From Aquicoccus sp. G2-2 (GTDB lineage: Bacteria; Pseudomonadota; Alphaproteobacteria; Rhodobacterales; Rhodobacteraceae), in NCBI RefSeq assembly GCF_034555965.1, contig NZ_JAYDCK010000003.1, forward strand, positions 2,108,001 through 2,172,000: DNA of 64,000 nt. Reading direction: 5' to 3'. Shown one piece after another: positions 28,139 to 38,140 of this stretch (its first letter is position 1; every line of letters begins with the position of its first letter). The notes beneath the pieces are model-generated. The model did not search any database. It saw nothing but the letters and a program-made list of their open reading frames with translations, and was not told the origin of the DNA. A program made the translations under genes and the position numbers.

Positions 28139-29659
28139 ATGAGCAGTTTCAAACCCGTTGTCCTGTGCATTCTCGATGGCTGGGGCATGCGCAAAGAAAC
28201 TGCGGCAAACGCGCCCGCGCTGGCAAATACCCCGACCTTCGACAGGCTCATGTCGACTTGCCCGAATAATCACCTCATCACCCATGGCCCCGATGTCGGC
28301 CTGCCCTCGGGCCAGATGGGCAATTCCGAAGTCGGGCACACCAATATCGGCGCAGGCCGCATCGTCGCCATGGATCTCGGGCAGATCGACCTCGCCATCG
28401 AAGACGGCTCGTTCTTTACCAATGAGCGCCTGCGCACCTTCATCGCGCAGCTACGTGAAACCGGCGGCACCGCGCATCTTGTCGGGCTGGTCTCGGGCGG
28501 CGGCGTGCATGGCTCGCTCACCCACATGATCGCCGCCGCGCACGCGCTGACAGACGCAGGCATCCCGGTGGCCATCCACGCCATCACCGATGGCCGCGAT
28601 GTTCCGCCGAAATCCGCACTGGGCTATCTCTCGACACTGGAAGAGGCCTTGCCCGACACCGCCCGCATCGTCAGCCTCACCGGGCGCTACTTCGCCATGG
28701 ACCGCGACAATCGCTGGGCCCGCGTCTGCGAAGCTTATGAGGCGATGATCAACGGCAAGGGCCAGATGCACACCGCCAGCCCCGCCGCCGCGATCAACAA
28801 TGCCTATAACCGCTCGGAAACCGATGAGTTCATTCAGGCCACCACAATCGGTGATTACGCAGGCGTGCAGGACGGTGACGGGCTTTGGTGCCTCAATTTC
28901 CGCGCCGACCGCGCCCGCGAACTGCTCGCCGCCATCGGTCAGCCCGATTTCGACGCCTTTGAAACCGGACCGCGCCCCAAATACGCGGCCCTCCTCGGCA
29001 TGGTCGAATATTCCGACACCCACAACACCTATATGAGCACCGTTTTCCCCTCGCGCGAAATCGTCAATACGCTGGGCACTTGGGTCTCCAAACACGGCCT
29101 GCGGCAGTTCCGCTTGGCGGAAACCGAGAAATACCCACACGTCACCTTCTTCCTCAACGGCGGCAAGGAAACGCCCGAACCCGGTGAAGACCGCTACATG
29201 GCCCCCTCCCCGAAGGTCGCCACTTATGATCTTCAACCAGAAATGAGCGCCGCCGAGGTGACGGAGAAATTCATCAACGCGATCAAAGCCGGGTATGACC
29301 TCATCGTCACCAACTATGCCAACCCCGATATGGTCGGCCACACCGGCGATCTCGCCGCCGCTATCGCTGCCTGCGAAACAGTCGATAAAGGGCTTGGGCA
29401 GGTTATCGAGGCGCTCGAAAAAGCCGGTGGCGCAATGATCGTCACCGCCGATCACGGCAATTGCGAAACCATGGTCGATCCCGAAACCGGTGGCCCGCAC
29501 ACCGCGCACACACTGAACCCGGTGCCGGTGGCGCTGGTAGGCGGCCCCGAAGGCGCCACACTTCGCACCGGACGGCTCAGCGATCTGGCGCCAACCCTGC
29601 TCGAACTGATGGGACTCCCACAACCGCCCGAAATGACCGGCAAGAGCCTGCTGTCATGA
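28139..29659 (+). CDS. gpmI: 2,3-bisphosphoglycerate-independent phosphoglycerate mutase GpmI
   Basis: Interconverts 3- and 2-phosphoglycerate in glycolysis. 506 residues from ATG 28139. Alkaline-phosphatase superfamily with catalytic Ser in GQMGNSEVGHTNIG, substrate loop ITDGRDVPPKSA, and metal ligands in VTNYANPDMVGHTGD and VTADHGNCE. The stop overlaps the start of the EnvC-like gene (ATGA), so translation is coupled. Confidence 0.96.
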   Translation: MSSFKPVVLCILDGWGMRKETAANAPALANTPTFDRLMSTCPNNHLITHGPDVGLPSGQMGNSEVGHTNIGAGRIVAMDLGQIDLAIEDGSFFTNERLRTFIAQLRETGGTAHLVGLVSGGGVHGSLTHMIAAAHALTDAGIPVAIHAITDGRDVPPKSALGYLSTLEEALPDTARIVSLTGRYFAMDRDNRWARVCEAYEAMINGKGQMHTASPAAAINNAYNRSETDEFIQATTIGDYAGVQDGDGLWCLNFRADRARELLAAIGQPDFDAFETGPRPKYAALLGMVEYSDTHNTYMSTVFPSREIVNTLGTWVSKHGLRQFRLAETEKYPHVTFFLNGGKETPEPGEDRYMAPSPKVATYDLQPEMSAAEVTEKFINAIKAGYDLIVTNYANPDMVGHTGDLAAAIAACETVDKGLGQVIEALEKAGGAMIVTADHGNCETMVDPETGGPHTAHTLNPVPVALVGGPEGATLRTGRLSDLAPTLLELMGLPQPPEMTGKSLLS

Positions 29660-30801
29660 AAATTCGCGCCGCCCTCATTGCACTTTTTCTGGCTGCCAAC
29701 CCGGTACAGGCACAAAGCCCCACCCCGGCCAACCCCGCCGCCGCCGCCAATGCCGCCGCACGCAATCTCTCTGCCGCGACCAAAGCCCTTGATGCCGCAG
29801 AAAGCGCCTCTGATCGTGTCAAGGCGCTGACCGTGACGATCCGCGCCTTCGAAGACGGGCTCGCCGCCATGCGCGACGGGCTGCGCCGCGCCTCGATCCG
29901 TGAACAGACACTGACCCGTGAACTGCATGCCCGCGATGCCGAAATCGGCCAGTTGATCGGAGTGTTGCAGACAATTGGCGACCAACGCAAACCAACCCTC
30001 CTGCTGCACCCCGATGGTCCTCTGGGCACGGCACGCGCGGGGATGATCCTCGCCGATGTCACCCCGGCCTTGAATACCCGCGCCGCCGAACTGCGCGGCA
30101 AGCTCGAAGAAGTCACCACCCTGCGCAAGCTTCAGCAAAGCGCCGCCGACACCATGCGCAATGGGCTCGGGGCGGTGCAAAAGGCCCGTACCACGCTCAG
30201 CCAAGCCGTCGCAGAACGCACCGACCTGCCGCGTCGCTTCACCGAAGACCCGGTGAAAACCGCCCTGCTCATTGCCTCGACGGAAACGCTCTCGGGCTTC
30301 GCGTCCGGCCTCTCGGAAATCGCCACCAACGAAGCACCAGGCAGCCTGCCCGACATCTCCAGCCGTAAAGGTGCCCTGCCGTTGCCGGTGCAGGGCCGCC
30401 TCCTGCGCGGTTATATTCAGCCCGATGCCGCAGGCATCAAACGCCCCGGCATCATCATGGCCACCCGCCCGCGCGCAATCGTTACCACGCCAGCCGCCGC
30501 CACCATCCGCTATCGCGGCCCCCTGCTCGACTACGGAAACGTGATGATCCTAGAGCCGCAAAATGGCCTTCTCTTCGTTTTCGCCGGGCTTGATGTCGTC
30601 TATGGTGCGCCCGGAGAGGTGCTTCCAGCAGGCGCACCTGTTGGCCTGATGGGCGGGACCGATCCGAAAATTGGCGACATCCTGACGCAAAGTAACGAAG
30701 GGACTGGAACTGACCGCACGGAAACGCTCTATATAGAAGTCAGAGAAAACAACGCCCCGGTGGATCCGGGCACATGGCTCCACCTAGCGAAGGATAATTG
30801 A
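29656..30801 (+). CDS. EnvC-like murein hydrolase activator with degenerate LytM domain
   Basis: 381 residues. Signal peptide (MKIRAALIALFLAANPVQA), a long helical/coiled-coil region (about 30-220) and a C-terminal M23/LytM fold (PAAATIRYRGPLLDYGNVMI, then PQNGLLFVFAGL). Active LytM enzymes need HxxxD and HxH zinc ligands; here the second site reads VFAGL and no ligand His is seen, as in EnvC, which activates amidases and is not itself an enzyme. Placed between gpmI and ctpA, an arrangement common in alphaproteobacteria. Likely periplasmic, acting in cell separation. Confidence 0.85.
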   Translation: MKIRAALIALFLAANPVQAQSPTPANPAAAANAAARNLSAATKALDAAESASDRVKALTVTIRAFEDGLAAMRDGLRRASIREQTLTRELHARDAEIGQLIGVLQTIGDQRKPTLLLHPDGPLGTARAGMILADVTPALNTRAAELRGKLEEVTTLRKLQQSAADTMRNGLGAVQKARTTLSQAVAERTDLPRRFTEDPVKTALLIASTETLSGFASGLSEIATNEAPGSLPDISSRKGALPLPVQGRLLRGYIQPDAAGIKRPGIIMATRPRAIVTTPAAATIRYRGPLLDYGNVMILEPQNGLLFVFAGLDVVYGAPGEVLPAGAPVGLMGGTDPKIGDILTQSNEGTGTDRTETLYIEVRENNAPVDPGTWLHLAKDN

Positions 30802-30804
30802 TTG

Positions 30805-32172
30805 ATGAAGAAATTCCTCTTGGCCGCATTCGTCGGCACCCTCTCAGGCGCCGTTGTGACCACTCAGGTCGCAGCGCCCCTTTTGGCACAGGAATCCGCA
30901 AAAACCTCGAATGTTTATCAGCAGCTCGACCTTTTCGGAGACATCTTCGAACGCATCCGCGCCCAGTATGTTGAGCCGGTAGACGACAAAAAGCTGATCG
31001 AGGCCGCCATTAACGGAATGCTCACGTCGCTTGATCCGCACTCCTCCTATCTCTCCCCGGAAGACGCGGCCAACATGCGTGTGCAAACCCGCGGTGAGTT
31101 CGGCGGGCTGGGCATCGAGGTGACACAGGAAGACGGTTTCGTGAAGGTCGTCTCTCCGATGGACGGCACACCCGCCGCCACCGCCGGAATCGAATCAGGC
31201 GATTTCATCACCCACGTAAACGGCGAATCGATCCTCGGGCTGACCCTCGATGAAGCGGTCGACATGATGCGCGGCCCGGTGGGAAGCGAGATTGTCATTA
31301 CCGTGGTGCGCAAAGGCGTGGATGAACCGTTCGACGTGTCGCTCATCCGTGACACGATCAAGCTCACCGCCGTGCGCGCACGGACCGAAGGCACATCCGT
31401 GGTGCTGCGAATCACAACTTTCAACGATCAAACCTTCCCGAACCTCTCGGACGGCATCCAAAAACAGATCAAGGACGCCGGCGGCATCGACAAGGTCAAC
31501 GGCTTCGTGGTCGATTTACGCAACAATCCGGGGGGTCTGCTGACACAGGCAATCAAAGTGTCGGATGCGTTCCTCAACTCCGGCGAAATCGTCTCCACCC
31601 GTGGCCGCAACCCGGCTGATGGCGACCGTTACAACGCAACTCCCGGCGATCTTGCACAAGGCAAACCAATTGTCGTTCTGATCAACGGCGGCACCGCGTC
31701 GGCCTCCGAAATTGTCTCGGGTGCATTGCAGGATCATCACCGCGCTGTCGTCATCGGGACGCGCAGCTTCGGCAAAGGCTCGGTGCAGACGGTTATGCCA
31801 CTGCGCGGCAACGGCGCTATGCGGCTGACCACGGCGCGCTACTACACACCTTCGGGTCGCTCTATTCAGGCGCTCGGGATTTCCCCCGACATCATCGTCG
31901 AACAGCCGCCCAAGAACCCGACAGCCGAGAGCGAAGAGGACGCGCCCGCGTCCGCCGTCAAACATTCCCGGACCGAGGCCGATTTGCGCGGCGCGCTCGC
32001 CAATGACAGCCTGACAGACGAGGAAATCCGCCAGATCAAAGAAGATCGCGCCAAGGCGGAAGCGTCGGCAAAACTGCGCGAGGAAGACTATCAACTCGCC
32101 TATGCAATCGACATCCTCAAAGGTCTGGCCAAACTGGGCCCTTCAACGCCCAAATCGGCCTCCGCAGACTGA
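30805..32172 (+). CDS. ctpA: Carboxy-terminal processing protease CtpA (S41 family)
   Basis: Periplasmic serine protease. 455 residues from ATG 30805 (AAGGA ten bases upstream). Signal peptide, PDZ domain (residues about 90-170, GGLGIEVTQEDGF), S41 domain with catalytic Ser in NGGTASASEIVSG and Lys in GTRSFGKGSVQT. It starts three bases after the EnvC-like stop; Ctp proteases often control murein hydrolases, so the pairing makes sense. Confidence 0.93.
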   Translation: MKKFLLAAFVGTLSGAVVTTQVAAPLLAQESAKTSNVYQQLDLFGDIFERIRAQYVEPVDDKKLIEAAINGMLTSLDPHSSYLSPEDAANMRVQTRGEFGGLGIEVTQEDGFVKVVSPMDGTPAATAGIESGDFITHVNGESILGLTLDEAVDMMRGPVGSEIVITVVRKGVDEPFDVSLIRDTIKLTAVRARTEGTSVVLRITTFNDQTFPNLSDGIQKQIKDAGGIDKVNGFVVDLRNNPGGLLTQAIKVSDAFLNSGEIVSTRGRNPADGDRYNATPGDLAQGKPIVVLINGGTASASEIVSGALQDHHRAVVIGTRSFGKGSVQTVMPLRGNGAMRLTTARYYTPSGRSIQALGISPDIIVEQPPKNPTAESEEDAPASAVKHSRTEADLRGALANDSLTDEEIRQIKEDRAKAEASAKLREEDYQLAYAIDILKGLAKLGPSTPKSASAD

Positions 32173-32181
32173 ACCACGCCG

Positions 32182-32664
32182 ATGACACCGGAAGAGATCG
32201 CCCGCCTGCCCTATCGCCGCAATGTCGGCGTGATGCTGGCCAACGCGGGCGGTCACGTCTTTGTCGGCCAACGCTACGATAGCACGATCCCGGCCTGGCA
32301 AATGCCGCAGGGCGGGATCGACGGCGATGAGCGCCCGGACGAGGCCGCCTTGCGCGAACTGGAAGAAGAGACCGGCGTTTCACCGTCTCTGGTCACCTTG
32401 ATGGCCGAAAGCACCGGCTGGCTGAGCTATGATCTGCCGCTCGATCTGGTGCCGCGAATCTGGAACGGCCACTACCGCGGGCAGGAACAAAAATGGGTGT
32501 TGTTGCGCTTTCACGGTCGCGATGCGGATATCAACATTGCCACGTCACATCCCGAATTCTCTGAATGGCGCTGGTTGCCTCCCGCCGAATTGATCGAAAA
32601 TATCGTGCCGTTCAAACGCGCCGTCTATGAGCAAGTGCTCAAGGAATTTGCCCCGCATCTCTGA
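32182..32664 (+). CDS. rppH: RNA pyrophosphohydrolase RppH (Nudix)
   Basis: Removes pyrophosphate from 5'-triphosphate mRNA ends and starts RNase E-dependent decay. 160 residues, normal length. The Nudix box runs from about residue 43 (GGIDGDE) to the REL-EEETGV end at about 65, all catalytic Glu present. YRRNVGVML and the AWQMPQGG segment are typical of RppH. Ten bases after ctpA; likely last gene of the rsfS-rppH run. Confidence 0.93.
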   Translation: MTPEEIARLPYRRNVGVMLANAGGHVFVGQRYDSTIPAWQMPQGGIDGDERPDEAALRELEEETGVSPSLVTLMAESTGWLSYDLPLDLVPRIWNGHYRGQEQKWVLLRFHGRDADINIATSHPEFSEWRWLPPAELIENIVPFKRAVYEQVLKEFAPHL

Positions 32665-32676
32665 GCGCATAACGGC

Positions 32677-34163
32677 TCAGCCACCCTGCGACAGCACCCG
32701 CGAAACCGCATCCTGCCATGCACCATAACGCCGTGCCCGCTCCCCTTCGTCCATCTCCGGCTCAAACCGCCGCTCCAGCGCCCAGCTTGCCGCAAAACCG
32801 TCCGCATCCGGGTAAATCCCCGCCCGCATCCCGGCCAGCCACGCCACACCCAGCGCGGTTGTCTCGGTAATCACCGGGCGATCCACCGGCGCGCCCAGAA
32901 TGTCGGCGAGAAACTGCATCGTCCAATCGCTTGCCACCATGCCGCCATCGACACGCAGCACCGTCTCCGCTCCCGCCTGCGGCCAATCGGCCAACATTGC
33001 CCGGTGCAGATCGCGGGTCTGAAACCCCACACTTTCCAATGCCGCGCGGGCAAACTCATTCGCCCCGGTCGCCCGTGTCAGCCCGAAAATCGCCCCCCGG
33101 CAGTCTGCATCCCAATAGGGCGCGCCCAGCCCGGTAAAGGCTGGCACGAAGATCACCTCCTGCTGCGAATCCGCCGCTTTGGCCAAGGCCTGCGTCTCAT
33201 CCGCCTGCGCGATGAGTTTCAGCCCGTCGCGCAGCCATTGCACCACGGCCCCCGCGACAAAAATCGACCCCTCCAGCGCATATGTCGGCTTGCCGCCCAA
33301 CTGATAGGCAATCGTGCCCAGCAATCGGTTGTCCGAACGCACCAGCTCGCCACCGGTATTCAGCAGCGCAAAACACCCCGTCCCATAGGTCGATTTCATC
33401 ATACCGGGCGCAAAACACGCCTGCCCGATTGTCGCCGCCTGCTGGTCGCCCGCCACCCCCAAAATCGGCACCCGCGCCCCGTCAAGCGTTGCCATACCGA
33501 AATCATCCGCACAATCGCGCACCTCCGGTAACATCGCCATCGGCACGTCCAGAAGCGCGCGAATATCGCTATCCCACTGACCATCCACGATATTATAAAG
33601 CAACGTGCGCGCCGCATTGGTGGCGTCCGTGACATGCTGCGCGCCCCCGTCAGCTTCCAGATCAGCCAGCTATCGACCGTCCCGAAAAGCACCTCCCCCG
33701 CCTCGGCACGCGCCCGAACGCCTGCCACGTTCTCAAGGATCCACGCCAGTTTCGTGCCCGAAAAATACGGGTCCAGCAACAGCCCCGTGCGCGCCCGGAT
33801 CAACTCTTCATGGCCCGCCTCGCGCAGCCGCGCACAGGTCTCTGCCGTGCGCCGGTCTTGCCAGACAATCGCGCGATAAACCGGCTCGCCGGTCTTCGCA
33901 TCCCAAACCAGCGTCGTCTCACGCTGGTTGGTTATCCCGACCCCGCTCAGCGCGCTCGCCGCCAACCCGGCACGCTCAAGCGCCACCTTGCAAGACCGCT
34001 GCACCGACTGCCACAAATCCTCCGGCGCGTGCTCAACCCAGCCAGAGCGCGGGAAATGCTGGGCAAACTCCTCTTGCCCAACCGAAACCACCTGCATGTC
34101 CCCGTCAAACACGATGGCCCGGCTCGATGTCGTGCCTTGATCAATCGCCAGAATATACCCCAT
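32677..34163 (-). CDS. glpK: Glycerol kinase GlpK (frame broken at 33644-33648)
   Basis: ATP-dependent phosphorylation of glycerol. Start ATG 34163 ([14 protein letters not shown]) after AAGGGAGAG; a longer frame to 34262 is rejected. FGGY kinase motifs: [63 protein letters not shown] run of five C on the plus strand (33644-33648) breaks the frame; six restore [19 protein letters not shown] and a 495-residue protein. Convergent with rppH; a small CTGAGC/GCTCAG hairpin lies between. Confidence 0.94.
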
Positions 34164-34273
34164 AAACGCTCTCCCTTCACGTGGCCCCTTCACGTAGCGT
34201 TGATCATCCAGCCTGCCCATCCGCCTGACAAGGCCGGATTGCACGTTTTGCCGCAGTTGCACAATCGAATACG

Positions 34274-34283
34274 CATACGTATG
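34274..34283. promoter_or_regulatory. Candidate TetR operator palindrome
   Basis: Perfect ten-base palindrome CATACGTATG located eight bases before the start codon of the TetR-family gene, in the spacer shared with glpK. Palindromes here commonly are autoregulatory TetR sites. Inferred from position and symmetry only. Confidence 0.45.
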
Positions 34284-34291
34284 TAACAGTC

Positions 34292-34816
34292 ATGACACGC
34301 TCCCGACTCACCCCCGATGATTGGCTTTCCGCTGGGCTTGAAGCTCTTGCAAAGCACGGCCCGCCCGCGCTCAAGGCCGAACGGCTGGCCCGCGACCTTG
34401 GCACCACCAAAGGCTCTTTCTACTGGCATTTCAAGGATCTGCCAGAGTATCACGGCGAACTCGCCCAAGCTTGGAAACGCAACGCCGCGCAAGCTTTGGT
34501 CGATGTGCTGGAAAGCACGGCCCCGCTGGCCAAACGGCTTGCTGAAACCGCAAGCGGAACAGATGACGCACTTGAACCCGCAATACGCGCATGGGCGCGA
34601 GAAAGTGCCGATGCCGCCGCTGCATTGTCCGAAATCGACAGGCTTCGGCTCGAAGGCACCCACGCGCTGCTGCGTGAAACCGGCATAACCAACATTACGC
34701 TGGCCACAGCACTGCTTGGCGCGGCGGTCGGGTTGAAATCTCTCCCCGCCGACCTTCCGGGCAAACCGGAAAAGGCACTGGGCGAACTGGTCGATCTTAT
34801 ACTGGCGATGCGATGA
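34292..34816 (+). CDS. TetR-family transcriptional regulator
   Basis: 174 residues. N-terminal helix-turn-helix (LEALAKHGPPALKAERLARD, GTTKGSFYWHFKD). The C-terminal ligand domain is not recognised. Divergent from glpK and overlapping the META gene by four bases (ATGA), so its targets may be glpK, the META gene or itself. Confidence 0.88.
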   Translation: MTRSRLTPDDWLSAGLEALAKHGPPALKAERLARDLGTTKGSFYWHFKDLPEYHGELAQAWKRNAAQALVDVLESTAPLAKRLAETASGTDDALEPAIRAWARESADAAAALSEIDRLRLEGTHALLRETGITNITLATALLGAAVGLKSLPADLPGKPEKALGELVDLILAMR

Positions 34817-35226
34817 AATGGTTTATCTTCCCATGGCTCGCCGTCGCCGTTGCCGCATGGCTCGCCATGACGCATGATTGGCATGGTTCTCCCTACGACA
34901 CAGCGGATCAGGTCTGGTCGCTGAGCGAACTTGACGGGAAACCTTTCGCCGCCACCGCCACGCTTACCTTCCCTGAAGCGGGCAAGATCGCAGGCAAAGC
35001 GCCGTGCAATCGCTATTTTGGCGCCCTGCCCGGCACTTATCCCGCCTTCAAACCCGAAAAAGTCGGTGCCACGCGCATGGCCTGCCCGGATTTGCAGGCC
35101 GAAACCGTGTTCTTTCAGGCGCTTGCCGCGATGACAACGGCCAATGTGGCGGGCAACACGCTGACCCTGACCGGGCCAGACGGGCGCAACATGGTGTTCA
35201 CGGTGGCGTCTCAATCTCCCGATTAA
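34813..35226 (+). CDS. META-domain (HslJ-like) periplasmic protein
   Basis: 137 residues. One N-terminal hydrophobic segment ([17 protein letters not shown]), then a META domain with [11 protein letters not shown] and the typical APCNRYFG motif; HslJ proteins of this type are small envelope stress proteins. The start overlaps the TetR stop; the last 29 bases overlap the convergent recO. Confidence 0.8.
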   Translation: MKWFIFPWLAVAVAAWLAMTHDWHGSPYDTADQVWSLSELDGKPFAATATLTFPEAGKIAGKAPCNRYFGALPGTYPAFKPEKVGATRMACPDLQAETVFFQALAAMTTANVAGNTLTLTGPDGRNMVFTVASQSPD

Positions 35227-35935
35227 ACCTGTCGACAAACCGCTGGCGTGCCTCCGGTAACGGTTTGTGAACCAACTCCGCCGCCAGCTTGTGCCTCAGG
35301 AAATACCCCGTCAGCGCAAAGCCTTGCGCAATCTGCTCATTCGCCGCGTCACCACGCCCCAAAAGCACCTCCGGCAGTGGCAGCAACCGCGCCGCCCATT
35401 CGCCCGCCCCCGCTTCCGAGACCGCCCGCCCCGATTTTGGCGAGACATAAGCCAGCCCTTCGCGCGCGCCCGTCGCCGCACAGGTGCTCAGATCAAGCCC
35501 AAAGCCCATTTCTTCAAGCAACGCCAATTCCCAACGCAGATAGGCCAGCGGCCAAAGATCGTCCTGCCCCAGCAGGTCCATCAACATCTCTGTTCGCCGG
35601 TAAAGCGGGCCATGCACCTGCCGCTCCGCCAGACTGAAAAGCAACAACCCCGTCACCGCATTCAGCCCCGCCAAGGCCAACCGAGAGCCCATCACCGCCG
35701 CCGCACGCGAGCGCAACGGCTCCACCTGATAAGTGCCTATATGATCCTCCAGCCGCGCCCGCCAACTCACGTCAAGCTGCGCGCCGGGTTGCAGAATGGG
35801 CGCAATCTTGCGGCTGGCCCCGCCACGCACCACACCCGCATGGCGGCCATGCTCTTCGGTAAATACCTCGATGATCGCCGATGTCTCGCCGTGCCGTCTC
35901 GTGCTCAGAAGAATACCGTGATCGCGCCAATCCAT
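35198..35935 (-). CDS. recO: DNA repair protein RecO
   Basis: Loads RecA onto SSB-coated single-stranded DNA with RecR. 245 residues. N-terminal OB fold ([20 protein letters not shown]) and C-terminal helical domain ([23 protein letters not shown] shows two of the cysteines of the usual zinc site region). Seventeen bases after the end of the Tm-1-like gene on the same strand, so it may be read through from that operon. Confidence 0.93.
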   Translation of the reverse strand: MDWRDHGILLSTRRHGETSAIIEVFTEEHGRHAGVVRGGASRKIAPILQPGAQLDVSWRARLEDHIGTYQVEPLRSRAAAVMGSRLALAGLNAVTGLLLFSLAERQVHGPLYRRTEMLMDLLGQDDLWPLAYLRWELALLEEMGFGLDLSTCAATGAREGLAYVSPKSGRAVSEAGAGEWAARLLPLPEVLLGRGDAANEQIAQGFALTGYFLRHKLAAELVHKPLPEARQRFVDRFNREIETPP

Positions 35936-35952
35936 ACCGGCACCCTATCGGA

Positions 35953-37193
35953 TCACGCCGGGGCTTTCACGACCCCTTTCGCCAACCAATCGTCAAATAC
36001 CGCCAGCGCTGCGTCGCTGAACGCCGTGTCGTTGATATGGGCGTCCAATTCCCGCAGCTTCACATTCGCCGGACAATGCGCGCGCATCTCGTCGATGAAC
36101 GCCGCCAACCCTGCTGCGTCATGCAGATCGGCACCTTCACGGTCCCATTCATTGCACCCCTGCAACGGCAGCAGAAACGTCACCTCGCCCGTCGCAACCG
36201 CCAGTTTTTTGCACAATGCGCGTGCCAGTTCGCGGCGCTCATCCACATCCAGAACGGCGGATGTCAGCAGTCGGTTATGGGCGTGTGTGGGGCGCCCGGC
36301 CAGCCGCTCGGGCGGTGCTTGCCAGCCGACAAAATCCACCAGATCATAGCACCCCGGCGCCACCATCTGCGGAATGCCCGCAGCCCCCGCATTGGTCATC
36401 CGGTCCGGCCCCGCGGTGATGCCCGAGCCGAACAAATGGTTGCCCACCTCCTGCGGCGCAAAATCGAAGACACAGGCAAACGCGCCTTCCGCCGCCAGCC
36501 CCTCAAACGCCCGCCCGCCCATGCCGGTTGCATGGAACACCGCCACCTCGAACCCGCGCGCCTCCAGCGCCGGTTTCAGCGCCACCATATAGCGCAGAAC
36601 GGTCTTGCCGAACGATGTCATGCCGATCAATGGCCGCTCGAAACGCGGTTTTTCCACCGCTTTCGCCGCCCCCAATACCGCCCCCGCCGCTTGGCTCAAC
36701 GCCGCCTTGCACACCGAATTCAACCCGTAAAGCCCCCGGCCCAAAGGATCATCTGAATATCCGGTGCCAACCGCTCGGGCGGCAACATATGCGAGAAAGA
36801 AACGGTCGAAACCACGTATTTCGGCACCCCGAGCGGCAACGCCGCGCAAAGATCAAGCGCAAGATCAGTGCCCATCGACCCGCCCAAGACGATCACCCCG
36901 TCAATTCGCCCCTCGCGGTAAAGCCTGAGCGCCAACGCCGCCGCGCCTTCGGCCATGATCTGCATCGCGCCGTTCTCATCACCCGTGGCAATCGCCGCTT
37001 CGATGGAAGAGCCACCTTCTGCCGCCACATCATGCTTCGAAAAATCCGCCGGGCTGGACGGGTCGCCCAACACGCTCACATCCATGGAAAGCACATTCCC
37101 GCCCTGCGCCACGATACGCTCTGCAAGATATGTCAGCTCATCATCCTTGGTGTCATAAGTCCCGACCACCAGAATTGTCTTGGCCCCTGTCAT
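35953..37193 (-). CDS. Tm-1-like ATP-binding protein, UPF0261 (frame broken at 36733-36737)
   Basis: Family named after the tomato Tm-1 resistance protein; bacterial role unknown. N-terminal nucleotide-binding part: ILVVGTYDTKDDELTYLAER and VLGGSMGTDLAL; C-terminal part: RPLIGMTSFGKTVLRYM and VFHATGMGGRAFE. Start ATG 37193 overlaps the kinase stop (ATGA). A run of five C (plus strand 36733-36737) breaks the frame; six restore MILWAGGLYGLNSVC and 413 residues. Usually such genes pair with a PEP-hydrolase-like TIM-barrel gene; here that partner is absent and the gene ends a catabolic operon. Confidence 0.85.
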
Positions 37194-38140
37194 CACGCCC
37201 CTCCATATTTCGTCAACCAGCGCCTTGCGACCCGCCGCGCCACGGAAACCGCGCGTCTTGACCGCTCCTCTGCCCCCGGTTCATCCAACCGTTCGGCAAT
37301 CCACCCCGGATAGGTCAGCGCCCTCAGCAACATAAAGAGGTCAAGCGCACCCGGCTCAACCACCCGCCGCGCGCCATACCCTTCGCAAAGCGCCGCGCGC
37401 AGGGTCTCGTAATCCGGCACCTCTTCATAGCGTAGCAGAAACGTCGCCAACTCGAAGTCGCGAAATCCAAAGCCGCCATCGTCAAAGTCGATAAACGAAA
37501 GCCGCGCCCCGTCCCAAAGCATGTTCTCGCTCAGCAAATCAGCATGGATCAGCCCGTAATCCGCGTGCCCCTCAAGCCGCGCCAACGCCGCATCCGCCGC
37601 CGCCCGCGCCGCAAGGAAAAGCGCCGTGTCGTCGGCGCTCAAATGCGGATGCTCCCAGAACCGCCCCCAAAGCGGTGCCTCCCCCAAAAGCCCGGCGCGG
37701 TCCCACGCTGGCCTCGTGAACTCTTCCGGCAATGCCCAGCCGTCGCTCAAATCATGCAGCCGCGCCATCGCCGCGCCCAACTGGCGGCAAAACCCCGCGC
37801 GGTCCGCGACACCGCGCATCTCACCGGCCTTGCCCAGCCCTTCGCCGGGCAACCATGTCAGCAGATCGACAAGGCACTCCCCCGCCCGCTCGATCAATCG
37901 CCCACTCTGCGAACGCTTGGGCGCGGGCACACTCAGCCCGCCCTGCGCCAACATCGCCGTCCATTCGAGTTCCGAGCGAAGTTCCGCTTCACTGCGATAA
38001 CCGGGGCGATGAAAACGCAGCGCAAAATCGCCCTCTGAGGCCACCACCCGGTAAACCATGTTCTCGCGCTGCGCTGCCAATTCTATCGGCGCATCGCCCA
38101 GCCCCCAAAGCCGGGCCGCCTCCCGTGCCAGCTCAGCCAA
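37193..38140 (-). CDS. APH-fold kinase (hydroxylysine/ethanolamine-kinase-like)
   Basis: About 315 residues from TTG 38140 (the TTG overlaps the aminotransferase stop); a longer frame to 38191 exists with no clear start. Kinase motifs: HADLLSENML (catalytic Asp and Asn) and LSFIDFDDGGFG (Mg-binding Asp). It belongs with aminoglycoside phosphotransferase-type small-molecule kinases, a group that includes hydroxylysine kinase. Because the next upstream gene encodes a phospho-lyase that acts on phosphorylated amino alcohols, I infer it makes that phosphorylated substrate. Antibiotic resistance is unlikely in this context. Confidence 0.8.
   Translation of the reverse strand: MAELAREAARLWGLGDAPIELAAQRENMVYRVVASEGDFALRFHRPGYRSEAELRSELEWTAMLAQGGLSVPAPKRSQSGRLIERAGECLVDLLTWLPGEGLGKAGEMRGVADRAGFCRQLGAAMARLHDLSDGWALPEEFTRPAWDRAGLLGEAPLWGRFWEHPHLSADDTALFLAARAAADAALARLEGHADYGLIHADLLSENMLWDGARLSFIDFDDGGFGFRDFELATFLLRYEEVPDYETLRAALCEGYGARRVVEPGALDLFMLLRALTYPGWIAERLDEPGAEERSRRAVSVARRVARRWLTKYGGA

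Noticed and set aside
37193-38140. APH-fold protein as an antibiotic resistance gene
   Set aside because: It sits in a catabolic operon and overlaps a phospho-lyase gene; no resistance or mobile genes are near.
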